Assembly: GCF_015159745.1 (NCBI RefSeq) | Contig: NZ_JADDOJ010000031.1 | Coordinates: 1-45,114 of the forward strand | Source: Ramlibacter aquaticus | GTDB taxonomy: Bacteria; Pseudomonadota; Gammaproteobacteria; Burkholderiales; Burkholderiaceae_C | DNA length: 45,114 nt | Direction: 5' to 3' | Shown here: one piece after another, positions 7,198 to 14,524 of the stretch | Layout: every line of letters begins with the position of its first letter | How positions within the stretch are numbered: the first letter of the stretch is position 1 | Position numbers and translations under genes: made by a program | The notes under the pieces: model-generated | Database searches by the model: none | Told to the model about the DNA's origin: nothing | What the model saw: the letters and a program-made list of their open reading frames with translations, nothing else

Positions 7198-7283
7198 GCA
7201 CCATCGGACCGCTCCAGGATTCGCGCTCGCCCTCCGGGGCCAGCGCGGACCACGAAGTGACAGGCGCGAGGGCCTGCGAATGA
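7194..7283 (+). CDS. 29-codon ORF bridging livG and livF
   Basis: An ORF of 29 codons plus stop fills the gap between livG and livF exactly: its ATG overlaps the livG stop (ATGA at 7194-7197) and its TGA overlaps the livF start (ATGA at 7280-7283). The peptide MSTIGPLQDSRSPSGASADH and nine further residues (ending ACE) is hydrophilic and resembles nothing I recognise. It may simply carry ribosomes through the 82-base gap for coupled translation, or may be a chance reading frame. Whether it makes a stable product is unknown. Confidence 0.4.
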   Translation: MSTIGPLQDSRSPSGASADHEVTGARACE

Positions 7284-7993
7284 CCGCATTGCTGGAAGTT
7301 CAGGGGCTGGAGGTCGCCTACGGGCATATCGAGGCGGTGCAGGGCATCAGCTTCGACGTGCACGAGGGCGAGATCCGCACCCTGGTCGGCGCCAACGGCG
7401 CCGGCAAATCGACCACCCTCCTGGCCCTGTCCGGGCTGGTCAAGCCGCGCGCCGGCTCGATCCGCCTGGCCGGCGAGGAACTGACCCGGCTCTCGCCCCA
7501 CCAGATCGTGGAGCGCGGGCTGGTGCAGGTGGCCGAAGGCCGCGCCATCCTCACCACGCTCACCGTGCGCGAGAACCTGGAGCTGGGCGCCTACCGCCGT
7601 CGCGACCGCGGCGCCATTGCGGGCGACCTGGACCGGGTGCTGCACCTGTTCCCGCGCCTGGCCGAGCGGCTGGACGGCCTGGCCGGCAACCTCTCGGGGG
7701 GCGAGCAGCAGATGCTGGCCATAGGCCGCGCCCTGCTGGCCCGCCCTCGCCTGCTGCTGCTGGACGAGCCCTCCATGGGCCTGGCGCCCATCATCGTGCA
7801 GGGCATCTTCCAGACGCTGCGCGAGATCAACGCCGAGGGCCTGACCATCTTCCTCGTCGAGCAGAACGTGCGCCAGGCGCTGAAGGTGGCGCGACACGGC
7901 TACGTGCTGGAGAGCGGGCGCATCGTGCTGGAGGGCAGCGGCCCGCAGCTCATGGGCGACCCCAAGGTGCAGGCGGCCTACCTGGGAGGCTGA
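7280..7993 (+). CDS. livF: Branched-chain-type ABC transporter ATPase LivF
   Basis: 237 residues from ATG 7280. All ATPase motifs are intact: Walker A GANGAGKST (near residue 40), Q-loop VQVAEGRAILTTLTVREN, signature LSGGEQQMLAIGRAL, Walker B LLLLDEPSMGLAP and H-loop FLVEQNVRQAL. The variant VAEGR with NLELGAY identifies LivF rather than LivG. It is the last gene of the livJHMGF operon. Initiation probably relies on coupling to the micro-ORF upstream plus a GAGGG about eight bases before the ATG. Its stop is followed at once by the inverted repeats of the toxin-antitoxin operon. Confidence 0.92.
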   Translation: MTALLEVQGLEVAYGHIEAVQGISFDVHEGEIRTLVGANGAGKSTTLLALSGLVKPRAGSIRLAGEELTRLSPHQIVERGLVQVAEGRAILTTLTVRENLELGAYRRRDRGAIAGDLDRVLHLFPRLAERLDGLAGNLSGGEQQMLAIGRALLARPRLLLLDEPSMGLAPIIVQGIFQTLREINAEGLTIFLVEQNVRQALKVARHGYVLESGRIVLEGSGPQLMGDPKVQAAYLGG

Positions 7994-8033
7994 AAATGCC
8001 ATGATCTGGCATTTCGGCCATAATCAGGCCGAA
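7994..8033 (+). promoter_or_regulatory. Tandem inverted repeats overlapping the antitoxin promoter
   Basis: Two perfect inverted repeats lie side by side. The first has arms AAATGCCA (7994-8001) and TGGCATTT (8007-8014) around a 5-base centre; the second has arms TTCGGCC (8013-8019) and GGCCGAA (8027-8033) around a 7-base centre. A plausible promoter runs through them: -35-like ATGCCA (7996-8001), 17-base spacer, -10-like CATAAT (8019-8024). The arrangement is what is expected for autorepression by the antitoxin. The first repeat could also end livF transcripts. Confidence 0.65.
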
Positions 8034-8046
8034 CAGGAGCCCACCC

Positions 8047-8397
8047 ATGATCGCCGACCTGCCCCAGCTCGAAGCGCTGCCGCGCCAGAAGGCCTCGGAC
8101 GTCAAGAACCGTTGGCGTGACCTGGTGCGGGAAGTCCACGCCAGCGGCAGCGTGGCCATCACCAACCATTCCACGGTCGAGATGGTGCTGGTCACCGCCG
8201 AGGCCTACCGGGAACTGGCGGCCAGCGCGGCCGAGCTGAAGGCGCGCGAGGCCTCGGCCCTGGACCGGCTTTCGGAGCAGTTCCAGGCGCGGCTCGCCAG
8301 CCTGCAGGCGCCGGGCGCAGCCGCCCAGGCGGCGGCCGTCTTCGAACGCCAGGGCCGCATCGCCGCGCCCCGGCCCAAGGCGGGCCCGGCCTTCTAG
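8047..8397 (+). CDS. Phd/YefM-like antitoxin
   Basis: 116 residues from ATG 8047, with AGGAG seven bases upstream. The N-terminal ~60 residues fit the Phd/YefM fold: ASDVKNRWRDLVREVHASGS, then VAITNHSTVEMVLVTAEAYREL, where members of the family usually read PVaITrhgkpeaVLvs.eeYe. This domain dimerises and binds operator DNA. The C-terminal half (AAELKAREASALDRLSEQFQ onward) is predicted helical and ends in an Ala/Pro/Lys tail, the part that would wrap and inhibit the toxin. The gene abuts the kinase gene with no gap (TAG then GTG). The pair is preceded by tandem palindromes that fit autorepression. Family assignment is by pattern and not by search. Confidence 0.75.
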   Translation: MIADLPQLEALPRQKASDVKNRWRDLVREVHASGSVAITNHSTVEMVLVTAEAYRELAASAAELKAREASALDRLSEQFQARLASLQAPGAAAQAAAVFERQGRIAAPRPKAGPAF

Positions 8398-9087
8398 GTG
8401 CGCCCTTTCATCCTCGTGCTGGCCGGTGTGAACGGCGCCGGCAAGAGTTCCGCGCTGGCGGCCCTGTTGCGGGGCCAGGGCCTGGACTGGTTCAACCCTG
8501 ACGGTTACGCGGCTGCGCTGGTGCGCGAGCTCGGGCTGGACCCGGCGCAAGCCAACGGCCGGGCCTGGACCCACGGCCGCACCCTGCTGGAGGCCGCGAT
8601 GGCCCAGGGCCGCAACCACGCCTTCGAGACCACCCTGGGCGGGCGCACCATCACGCGGCTGCTGTCGCAGGCGGCCGCCACGCACGACCTGCTGATGCTC
8701 TACTGCGGCCTCGCGACGCCGGAACTGCATATCGCCCGCGTGGCGCAGCGCGTTGCGCACCAGGGCCACGCCATTGAGGAAGCCACGATACGCGAGCGCT
8801 GGAACACCTCGCGCGCCAACCTCATCCGCCTGCTGCCCGTGATCGCGCGGCTGCAGGTGCTGGACAACAGCCACACGGTGGCGCCGGGCGAGGACATCCC
8901 GGACCCGGCGCTGGTGCTGGAGATGGCGCACGGGCGGGTGCTGTTTCCCGACCTGCAGTCGCATGCGGCGCTGGCCGCCGTTCCGCGCTGGGCCCAGCCT
9001 GTGCTGGAGGCGGCCCTGCAGGGACTCACCACTTCCCCGGCGGCTTCTCGCGGCGGCGCTGGTCCTGCGCCTGCTCCAGCAGCCTGA
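8398..9087 (+). CDS. Zeta-toxin-like kinase
   Basis: 229 residues from GTG 8398, immediately after the antitoxin stop; the start is fixed by the first beta strand leading into the P-loop (FILVLAGVNGAGKSS, Lys16). Further zeta-family features: FNPDGYAAAL (candidate catalytic Asp), FETTLGGRTI, and the basic helix HQGHAIEEATIRERWNTSRA. Known zeta toxins phosphorylate UDP-N-acetylglucosamine, block peptidoglycan synthesis and are held by an epsilon antitoxin. Here the partner is a Phd-like protein instead, so the substrate and inhibition mode are open. The last 20 or so residues (Ser/Gly/Ala/Pro-rich) are read through the 3' end of the convergent ankyrin gene, a 62-base overlap. It may alternatively be a housekeeping zeta-like P-loop kinase. 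Confidence 0.75.
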   Translation: MRPFILVLAGVNGAGKSSALAALLRGQGLDWFNPDGYAAALVRELGLDPAQANGRAWTHGRTLLEAAMAQGRNHAFETTLGGRTITRLLSQAAATHDLLMLYCGLATPELHIARVAQRVAHQGHAIEEATIRERWNTSRANLIRLLPVIARLQVLDNSHTVAPGEDIPDPALVLEMAHGRVLFPDLQSHAALAAVPRWAQPVLEAALQGLTTSPAASRGGAGPAPAPAA

Positions 9088-9697
9088 TCGCGTCGGGCCG
9101 CTCGCCCTTGCGCGCCAGGTCGAGGGCGCTCATGCCGAGGCGGTTGCGCAGGCTGGCGTCGGCCCCGGCGTCCAGCAGCAGCTTCACGGTCTCGGCGTTG
9201 CCGTACAGGGCTGCCATCATCAGCGGCGTGTTCCCGTTGGGCGCGTCGGCATCGATGTAGGCGTTCTGGTCCAGCAGGAAGGCGGCGATGGCCGCGTGCC
9301 CGCCGGTGGCGGCGTAGTGCAGCGGGGTCCAGCCGGGCTTGTTCACGTCCGCGCCCCGCTCCACCAGGAGGCGGGCGATGTCCTCGTTGCCGCGCAGGCA
9401 GGCCATCATCAGCGTGCTTTCGCCATCCGGGCTGCGGAATTCGGGCTGCGTGGCTGGCCAGCCCGCCAGCAACCGGGCCACCTTGGGGTACTCGTCGCGC
9501 AAGGCGATGAACAGGCCCGTGAGCCCCTTCTCGTCGATGGTGTTGGGGTCGAAGCCCCGCTGCAGCAGGGCCTGCACGGCCTGGACGTCGTCCTGCCGCA
9601 CGGACCGGAAGAAATCCGCGAACGACCCTGCGTGCGCAGGAAAAAACCAAGCCGTGACAACGGCAAAAACAAGAAACCTCAAGTACGTTCTGAGCAT
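9026..9697 (-). CDS. Exported ankyrin-repeat protein
   Basis: 223 residues from ATG 9697, whose start overlaps the tatD stop by one base (TGATG). A signal peptide is evident (MLRTYLRFLVFAVVTAWFF, cleavage near PAHA-GSF). The rest is about five ankyrin repeats: VQALLQRGFDPNTIDEKGLT, ESTLMMACLRGNEDIARLLV, WTPLHYAATGGHAAIAAFLL, NTPLMMAALYGNAETVKLLL and MSALDLARKGERPDAIRLLE, ending in a basic tail. Ankyrin repeats bind proteins; the partner is unknown and the location is probably periplasmic. It is the last gene of the mltG-tmk-holB-pilZ-tatD run, and its 3' end overlaps that of the zeta-like gene. Confidence 0.88.
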   Translation of the reverse strand: MLRTYLRFLVFAVVTAWFFPAHAGSFADFFRSVRQDDVQAVQALLQRGFDPNTIDEKGLTGLFIALRDEYPKVARLLAGWPATQPEFRSPDGESTLMMACLRGNEDIARLLVERGADVNKPGWTPLHYAATGGHAAIAAFLLDQNAYIDADAPNGNTPLMMAALYGNAETVKLLLDAGADASLRNRLGMSALDLARKGERPDAIRLLEQAQDQRRREKPPGKW

Positions 9698-10497
9698 CAC
9701 GCCGGGCGGAAAAGACGCTCGAAATTGGCGCTGGTGGCCGCCCCGACCTGCTCGGCGGCCAGCCCGCGCAGCTCGGCAATCTGCCGCGCCACGTAGGGGA
9801 CGTAGGCCGGCGTGTTGGTCTTGCCGCGGTAGGGCACGGGCGCCAGGTAGGGGCTGTCGGTTTCGATCAGCATGCGGTCCAGCGGCACGAAGGCGGCCAC
9901 TTCGCGCAGCTCGGCCGCGCTCTTGAAGGTCAGGATGCCGGAAAACGAGATGTAGAAGCCCAGGTCCAGGGCGGCCCGGGCCACCTCGGCGGTTTCCGTG
10001 AAGCAGTGGAAGACGCCGCCCGCCGACCCCGCCGAGCCGTCCTCGCCCTCCTCCCGCAGGATTCGGAGGGTGTCGTCCGAGGCCGAGCGGGTGTGGATGA
10101 CCAGCGGCTTGCCCACCTGCCGGGCGGCACGGATGTGGTGGCGGAAGCGCTCGCGCTGCCATTCGAGGTCGGCGATGCTGCGGCCGCCCTTGCGGTCCTC
10201 CATGCCGTAGTAGTCCAGCCCGGTCTCGCCGATGGCGATGACCCGTGGCCGCGCGGACAAGCCCACCAGGTCCTGCACCGAGGGCTCGCGCACGCCCTCG
10301 TTGTCGGGGTGCACCCCCACGCTGCACCAGAAGTTGTCGTGCGCCAGCGCCAGCGCGTGGACGGTGTCGAACTCTTCCAGGGTGGTGCAGATGCACATCG
10401 CCCGATCGACCCCGGCCGCGGCCATGGCGGCGCGGATCTCGGGCAGGCGGCCGGCAAGCTCGGGAAAGCTGAGGTGGCAGTGTGAATCGACGTACAT
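9697..10497 (-). CDS. tatD: TatD-family metal-dependent hydrolase (DNase)
   Basis: 266 residues from ATG 10497 (MYVDSHCHL); a TTG two codons upstream is an alternative. It is a TIM-barrel amidohydrolase of the TatD/YcfH group, with metal ligands in DSHCHL, GETGLDYY (Glu), VIHTRSA and FHCFTE (His) and ETDSPYLAP (Asp). TatD enzymes are Mg2+-dependent 3'-5' exonucleases implicated in DNA quality control. The position after holB and pilZ is conserved in proteobacteria. It follows pilZ by about 50 bases and overlaps the ankyrin gene by one base, so those two are probably co-translated. Confidence 0.92.
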   Translation of the reverse strand: MYVDSHCHLSFPELAGRLPEIRAAMAAAGVDRAMCICTTLEEFDTVHALALAHDNFWCSVGVHPDNEGVREPSVQDLVGLSARPRVIAIGETGLDYYGMEDRKGGRSIADLEWQRERFRHHIRAARQVGKPLVIHTRSASDDTLRILREEGEDGSAGSAGGVFHCFTETAEVARAALDLGFYISFSGILTFKSAAELREVAAFVPLDRMLIETDSPYLAPVPYRGKTNTPAYVPYVARQIAELRGLAAEQVGAATSANFERLFRPA

Positions 10498-10546
10498 CGG
10501 CAATCGGAGGCGTCCGCGCGCCGGCGGTTCCGCCGCGCGGGCGGGT

Positions 10547-10906
10547 TCAGAGGGTCTGGGTGGGCCGCTCGGAAGCCAGGTGCGCGCCCAGGATCTCCTC
10601 GATCTTGAGCTTGAGCAGCTTGGACTTCTCGTCGGCCGGGAAGCGCACGCCCACGCCCTGCGTGCGGTTGGCGGCGGCGCGCGGCGGCGTCACCCAGGCC
10701 ACCTTGCCGGCCACGGGATAGCGTTGCGGGTCGTCCGGCAGCGAGAGCAGCACGTACACGTCGTCGCCCAGCTTGTAGTCGCGCGCCGTGGGAATGAAGA
10801 TGCCCCCCTCGGCGAACAGCGGGATGTAGGCGGCGTACAGCGCCGCCTTTTCCTTGATGGCGAGCTGGATGACGCTGGGGCGCGGCGTGGTGGGGGAAGT
10901 GCTCAT
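10547..10906 (-). CDS. pilZ: PilZ-domain protein, type IV pilus assembly type
   Basis: 119 residues from ATG 10906, overlapping the holB stop by four bases (ATGA). A single PilZ domain: LAIKEKAALYAAYIPLFAEG, GGIFIPTARDYKLGDDVYVLL, GKVAWVTPPRAAANRTQGVG. The N-terminal RxxxR c-di-GMP-binding motif of canonical PilZ domains is absent. That is the known state of true PilZ, which acts in type IV pilus biogenesis through PilB and FimX-type partners and does not bind c-di-GMP. The holB-pilZ-tatD order supports this assignment. Confidence 0.9.
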   Translation of the reverse strand: MSTSPTTPRPSVIQLAIKEKAALYAAYIPLFAEGGIFIPTARDYKLGDDVYVLLSLPDDPQRYPVAGKVAWVTPPRAAANRTQGVGVRFPADEKSKLLKLKIEEILGAHLASERPTQTL

Positions 10907-11916
10907 CGGCGTGCTGCGGATGCCTGAGAGTGTAGGGCCGAGCGCGCGCGGCTCACAAGCGCTTCGCGCAGCAGCCCCTCGTTGAAGGGGTGCTCCACCG
11001 TGCGCAGGGTGCGGGCGAGTTCGCGCGACCAGCGGTTGAGCGTGGCCAGCGGCGGCGCGGCCGGCAGGTCGGCGGCGGCGAAGAACCGCGGCGGGGCGCC
11101 GCAGGCCAGGGCCATCATGTCGTGGCAGAGCTTCTGCAGCGCGTCCACCATGGCCGCCGGGCTCCAGTCGCCCAGCGCGGCCACGTCGCCCCGGGCCAGG
11201 GCGCGCGGCAGGCCGGCCCACTGCCGCGCCGCGATCCCGGCCTGGTGGAAGGCCAGCGCGTCCTCGGGACGGCCACCGGCGGCACGCAGCAGCGCCCCGG
11301 CCTCGGCCGGATCCAGCCCCTGGGCGGCGAGCCAGGTTTCCGATTCACCCGGCGCGGGCCAGGCCAGGGTGTGCGCGATGCAGCGGCTGCGGATGGTGGG
11401 CAGCAACTGGTGGGCGGCCTCGGTCGCGAGGACGAAACGCACGTCGCCAGGCGGCTCTTCCAGGGTCTTGAGCAGCGCGTTGGCGGTGAAGGCGTTCATG
11501 CGCTCGGCCGGGTAGACCAGCACCACCTTGCCACGGCCGCGGGCGCTGGTGCGCTGCGAGAACTCGATCGCATCGCGCATGGCGTCGATGCGGATTTCGC
11601 GGCTGGGCTTGCGCTTCTTCTCGTCGATGTCCTTCTGTGCTTTCTCGTCCAGCGGCCAGCCCAGCACTCCCATCAGGTTCTCGGGCATCAGCACGGCCAG
11701 GTCGGCATGGGTGCGGACCTCGATCGCGTGGCAACTGCCGCACTGGCCGCAGGCGCCGTCCGCCGTGGGATGCTCGCAGAGCCAGCCCCGGGCCAGCTCC
11801 AGCGCCAGGGTGTACTGGCCCAGGCCCGAGGGGCCCAGCAGCAGCCAGGCGTGGCCACGCTGCGCCAGCAGCTCGCGCCGCTGCCGGGCCAGCCAGGGCG
11901 GCACGGCCGCGCTCAC
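10903..11916 (-). CDS. holB: DNA polymerase III subunit delta'
   Basis: 337 residues from GTG 11916, which overlaps the tmk stop (GTGA). It is the clamp-loader delta' subunit: [19 protein letters not shown] is the degenerate P-loop region (Lys replaced, as expected for a subunit that does not hydrolyse ATP). [10 protein letters not shown] gives the zinc-binding cysteines, [20 protein letters not shown] the sensor region, and [15 protein letters not shown] with PTIRSRC is the SRC-motif region that triggers gamma ATPase. It loads the beta clamp with delta and gamma/tau. The tmk-holB-pilZ order is standard in proteobacteria. Confidence 0.94.
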   Translation of the reverse strand: MSAAVPPWLARQRRELLAQRGHAWLLLGPSGLGQYTLALELARGWLCEHPTADGACGQCGSCHAIEVRTHADLAVLMPENLMGVLGWPLDEKAQKDIDEKKRKPSREIRIDAMRDAIEFSQRTSARGRGKVVLVYPAERMNAFTANALLKTLEEPPGDVRFVLATEAAHQLLPTIRSRCIAHTLAWPAPGESETWLAAQGLDPAEAGALLRAAGGRPEDALAFHQAGIAARQWAGLPRALARGDVAALGDWSPAAMVDALQKLCHDMMALACGAPPRFFAAADLPAAPPLATLNRWSRELARTLRTVEHPFNEGLLREALVSRARSALHSQASAARR

Positions 11917-12545
11917 AGCCAGCCCCGGCCGCGCACGGCGGCCTGCACCGCGGCCCACACGGCTTCGCGCGGCTGGTCGCCCGCGATGCAGGCGAAGCGC
12001 CCTGGCGCACCCTGCACGCGGCGCGCATAGCCCTGCGCCACGGCCTCGAAGAAAGCGACCGGCTGCGATTCGAAGCGGTCCGGCAGGCGGGCCGAGGCCA
12101 GGCGCTGCGCGGCCACCGTGGGCGCGATCTCGAACAGCAGGGTCAGGTCCGGCTGGCGCAAGGTGCCGTCCGGACGCTGCTGCACCCAGCGTTCCAGCTG
12201 GGCCAGCACGGCCTCGTCAAAACCCCGGCCGCCGCCCTGGTAGGCGAAGGTGGCGTCGGTGAAGCGGTCGCACAACACCACCTCGCCGCGGTCCAGCGCC
12301 GGCGCGATGACCTGCTGCAGGTGGTCGCGCCGGGCGGCGAACATGAGCAGCGCCTCGGTCAGGGGGTCCATGGGCTCGTGCAGGGCCAGGGCCCGCAGCT
12401 TCTCGGCCAGCGGCGTGCCGCCCGGCTCCCGCGTCACGGTCACCGTACGGCCCTGCCCGCGCAGGGCCTGGGCCAGGGCGTCCACGTGGCTGGACTTGCC
12501 CGCACCGTCGATGCCTTCGAAGCTGATGAAAATCCCCTGAGCCAT
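11913..12545 (-). CDS. tmk: Thymidylate kinase
   Basis: 210 residues from ATG 12545. P-loop [11 protein letters not shown] (residues 9-19), dTMP-binding [29 protein letters not shown] with the base-binding residues, and the C-terminal [20 protein letters not shown]. It phosphorylates dTMP to dTDP, an essential step of dTTP supply. It lies five bases after mltG and overlaps holB by four bases, so the three are co-transcribed and probably coupled. Confidence 0.95.
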   Translation of the reverse strand: MAQGIFISFEGIDGAGKSSHVDALAQALRGQGRTVTVTREPGGTPLAEKLRALALHEPMDPLTEALLMFAARRDHLQQVIAPALDRGEVVLCDRFTDATFAYQGGGRGFDEAVLAQLERWVQQRPDGTLRQPDLTLLFEIAPTVAAQRLASARLPDRFESQPVAFFEAVAQGYARRVQGAPGRFACIAGDQPREAVWAAVQAAVRGRGWL

Positions 12546-12550
12546 CGGAT

Positions 12551-13546
12551 TCAGCGTCCCCGCTGGTACTTGTTCACGGCCCGATTGTGCTCGTCCAGGC
12601 TGGAGCTGAACTGGCTGCTGCCATCGCCGCGCGAGACGAAGTACAGCGCCTTGCTCTGCGCCGGCCGCACCGCCGCCAGCAGCGAGGCCTTGCCCGGCAT
12701 CGCGATCGGCGTGGGCGGCAGGCCGGCCCGGGTGTAGGTGTTGAAGGGCGTGTCGGCCTGCAGGTCGCGCTTGTGCAGCGAGCCGTCGTAGGCACTGCCC
12801 AGGCCGTAGATCACCGTCGGATCGGTCTGCAGCGGCATGCCCAGGCGCAGCCGGTTGTTGAAGACCGCGGCCACCATGGGCCGGTCCGCCGGCAGCCCGG
12901 TCTCCTTCTCGACGATGCTGGCCAGGATCAGCGCCTGCTCCGGCGTCTTCACCGCCGTGGTGTCGACACGCTGGGCCCAGGCCGCCGCCAGCTGCCGGTC
13001 CATGGCCCGCAGCGCCCGTTGCAGCAGGGCCATTTCGCTGCTGCCCTTGGCGTAGGTGTAGGTGTCGGGGAAGAAGTGCCCCTCGGCCGGCACGCCCGGA
13101 CGGCCCAGCCGCGCCATCAGCGCGTCGTCGGCCAGGCCCTCGGTGTCGTGGCGCAGCGCGTCCTCGCGGGCCAGGGCTGCACGCACCTGGCGCAGGTTCC
13201 AGCCTTCCACCAGGGTGACCGCACGCAGGCTCTCCTCGCCGCGGGCGAGCTTGTCCAGCAGCTGCAGGGGCGTGATGCCGGCCTCGAGCTCGTAGCTGCC
13301 GGCCTTGATCGCACGCCCCCGGCCCGACACGCGGAACCAGGCATAGAGCAGGCGCGGATCCACGGCGACCCCGGCGTCATGCACGGCCTGCGCCACGCCG
13401 CGCGGCAGCGTGCCCGGCTCGATCGACAGGTCCAGCGAGGGCGAGGACAGCGCCATCGGCTGCTGCACCCACCACCAGCCCCAGCCCGCCACGGCCGCCA
13501 GCACCAGCAGGGCCAGCCCGACCACCGTCCAAAGAAAACGCCGCAC
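12551..13546 (-). CDS. mltG: Endolytic murein transglycosylase MltG
   Basis: 331 residues from GTG 13546. One N-terminal membrane helix ([20 protein letters not shown]) anchors it in the inner membrane, with the YceG/MltG domain outside. That domain holds [20 protein letters not shown] (LysM-like part), [33 protein letters not shown], the catalytic Glu region [17 protein letters not shown], and [13 protein letters not shown]. It cuts nascent glycan strands and thereby sets peptidoglycan chain length. It is the first gene of the mltG-tmk-holB-pilZ-tatD-ankyrin run and is divergent from ygfZ across 54 bases. Confidence 0.94.
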   Translation of the reverse strand: MRRFLWTVVGLALLVLAAVAGWGWWWVQQPMALSSPSLDLSIEPGTLPRGVAQAVHDAGVAVDPRLLYAWFRVSGRGRAIKAGSYELEAGITPLQLLDKLARGEESLRAVTLVEGWNLRQVRAALAREDALRHDTEGLADDALMARLGRPGVPAEGHFFPDTYTYAKGSSEMALLQRALRAMDRQLAAAWAQRVDTTAVKTPEQALILASIVEKETGLPADRPMVAAVFNNRLRLGMPLQTDPTVIYGLGSAYDGSLHKRDLQADTPFNTYTRAGLPPTPIAMPGKASLLAAVRPAQSKALYFVSRGDGSSQFSSSLDEHNRAVNKYQRGR

Positions 13547-13588
13547 GGCCTGCCGCCCCTGTTGCCTCGAGTGGAATCAGCGGACGAT

Positions 13589-13594
13589 GATAAT
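13589..13594 (+). promoter_or_regulatory. -10-like GATAAT six bases before ygfZ
   Basis: GATAAT (5 of 6 to consensus) ends exactly six bases before the ygfZ ATG. Transcription would start at or next to the A of the ATG, giving a leaderless mRNA; no Shine-Dalgarno site is present. No clear -35 hexamer at normal distance. Confidence 0.45.
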
Positions 13595-13600
13595 TCAGCG

Positions 13601-14506
13601 ATGACCCCTGCACTGAATGGCGTGGCCCGGCTGGGCACCCTGGGCGTGATCGCCGCCGCCGGCGAGGACGCCGTCTCCTTCCTCCAGGGCCAGCTGACCC
13701 AGGATTTCGCGCTGCTGCGCGAGGACGAGGCCCGGCTCGCGGCCTGGTGCTCGCCCAAGGGGCGCATGCTGGCGAGCTTCATCGGGTTCAGGCTGTCGGC
13801 CACCGAGGTGCTGCTGGTGACCGCCGCCGAACTGCTCGCCCCGACGCTGAAGCGCCTGTCCATGTTCGTGCTGCGCGCCAAGTGCAAGCTGCGCGATGCG
13901 AGTGCCGAGTTCGATCTCTACGGCCTGGCGGGCGAGTCCGCCACCGGCGCCCCGGCCCAGCCTTGGGCCAAGGCCGCGGTGCCCGGTGGCACCCAGGTCG
14001 CGCTCTACCCGGCCGACGGGGTGCCGCGGGCCCTGGCCGTGCTCGCCGCCGGCAGCCCGCCGCCCGCGGGCCCGGCGATGGACGACGCCCTGTGGGCCTG
14101 GGGCGAGGTGCGCAGCGGCATCGCCACGGTCCATGCGCCCGTGGTCGATGCGTTCGTGCCCCAGATGCTGAACTACGAGTCCGTGGGCGGCGTCAATTTC
14201 AAGAAGGGCTGCTACCCCGGCCAGGAAGTGGTCGCGCGCAGCCAGTTCCGCGGCACGCTCAAGCGCCGGGCCTTCCTGGCCCATGCCCAGGCACCGCTGC
14301 AGGCCGGCCAGGAGGTCTTCGACGCGGCCGAACCCGGGCAACCCGCGGGCATGGTGGTCGAGGCAGCCGCGGCGCCGGGTGGTGGCTGGGACGCCATCGT
14401 CTCGCTGCAGCTGGCGGTGCAAGGGGCCGCGCTGCACGCGGGCAGCGCGCAGGGCCCGGCACTCCAGCTCTCGCCGCCGCCCTACCCCCTGCTGGCCGAC
14501 CTCTGA
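13601..14506 (+). CDS. ygfZ: YgfZ/GcvT-like folate-binding Fe-S repair protein
   Basis: 301 residues from ATG 13601. The protein shows the GcvT-like fold and the YgfZ signature KKGCYPGQEVVARSQFRG, whose cysteine is essential in E. coli YgfZ. The N-terminal half has LQGQLTQDFALLREDEARLA and WCSPKGRMLASFIGFRL. YgfZ uses tetrahydrofolate and helps maintain Fe-S enzymes such as MiaB. It stands alone between divergent mltG and the convergent ligase-type gene (18-base gap). The missing ribosome site and the -10-like hexamer six bases upstream suggest leaderless translation. Confidence 0.92.
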   Translation: MTPALNGVARLGTLGVIAAAGEDAVSFLQGQLTQDFALLREDEARLAAWCSPKGRMLASFIGFRLSATEVLLVTAAELLAPTLKRLSMFVLRAKCKLRDASAEFDLYGLAGESATGAPAQPWAKAAVPGGTQVALYPADGVPRALAVLAAGSPPPAGPAMDDALWAWGEVRSGIATVHAPVVDAFVPQMLNYESVGGVNFKKGCYPGQEVVARSQFRGTLKRRAFLAHAQAPLQAGQEVFDAAEPGQPAGMVVEAAAAPGGGWDAIVSLQLAVQGAALHAGSAQGPALQLSPPPYPLLADL

Positions 14507-14524
14507 GCCCGTGGCGCCGGCCGC

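Noticed and set aside
12587..13600. N-terminal extension of ygfZ over the mltG gene
   Set aside because: The extension is antisense to mltG and lacks GcvT-like sequence; family similarity starts at ATG 13601.
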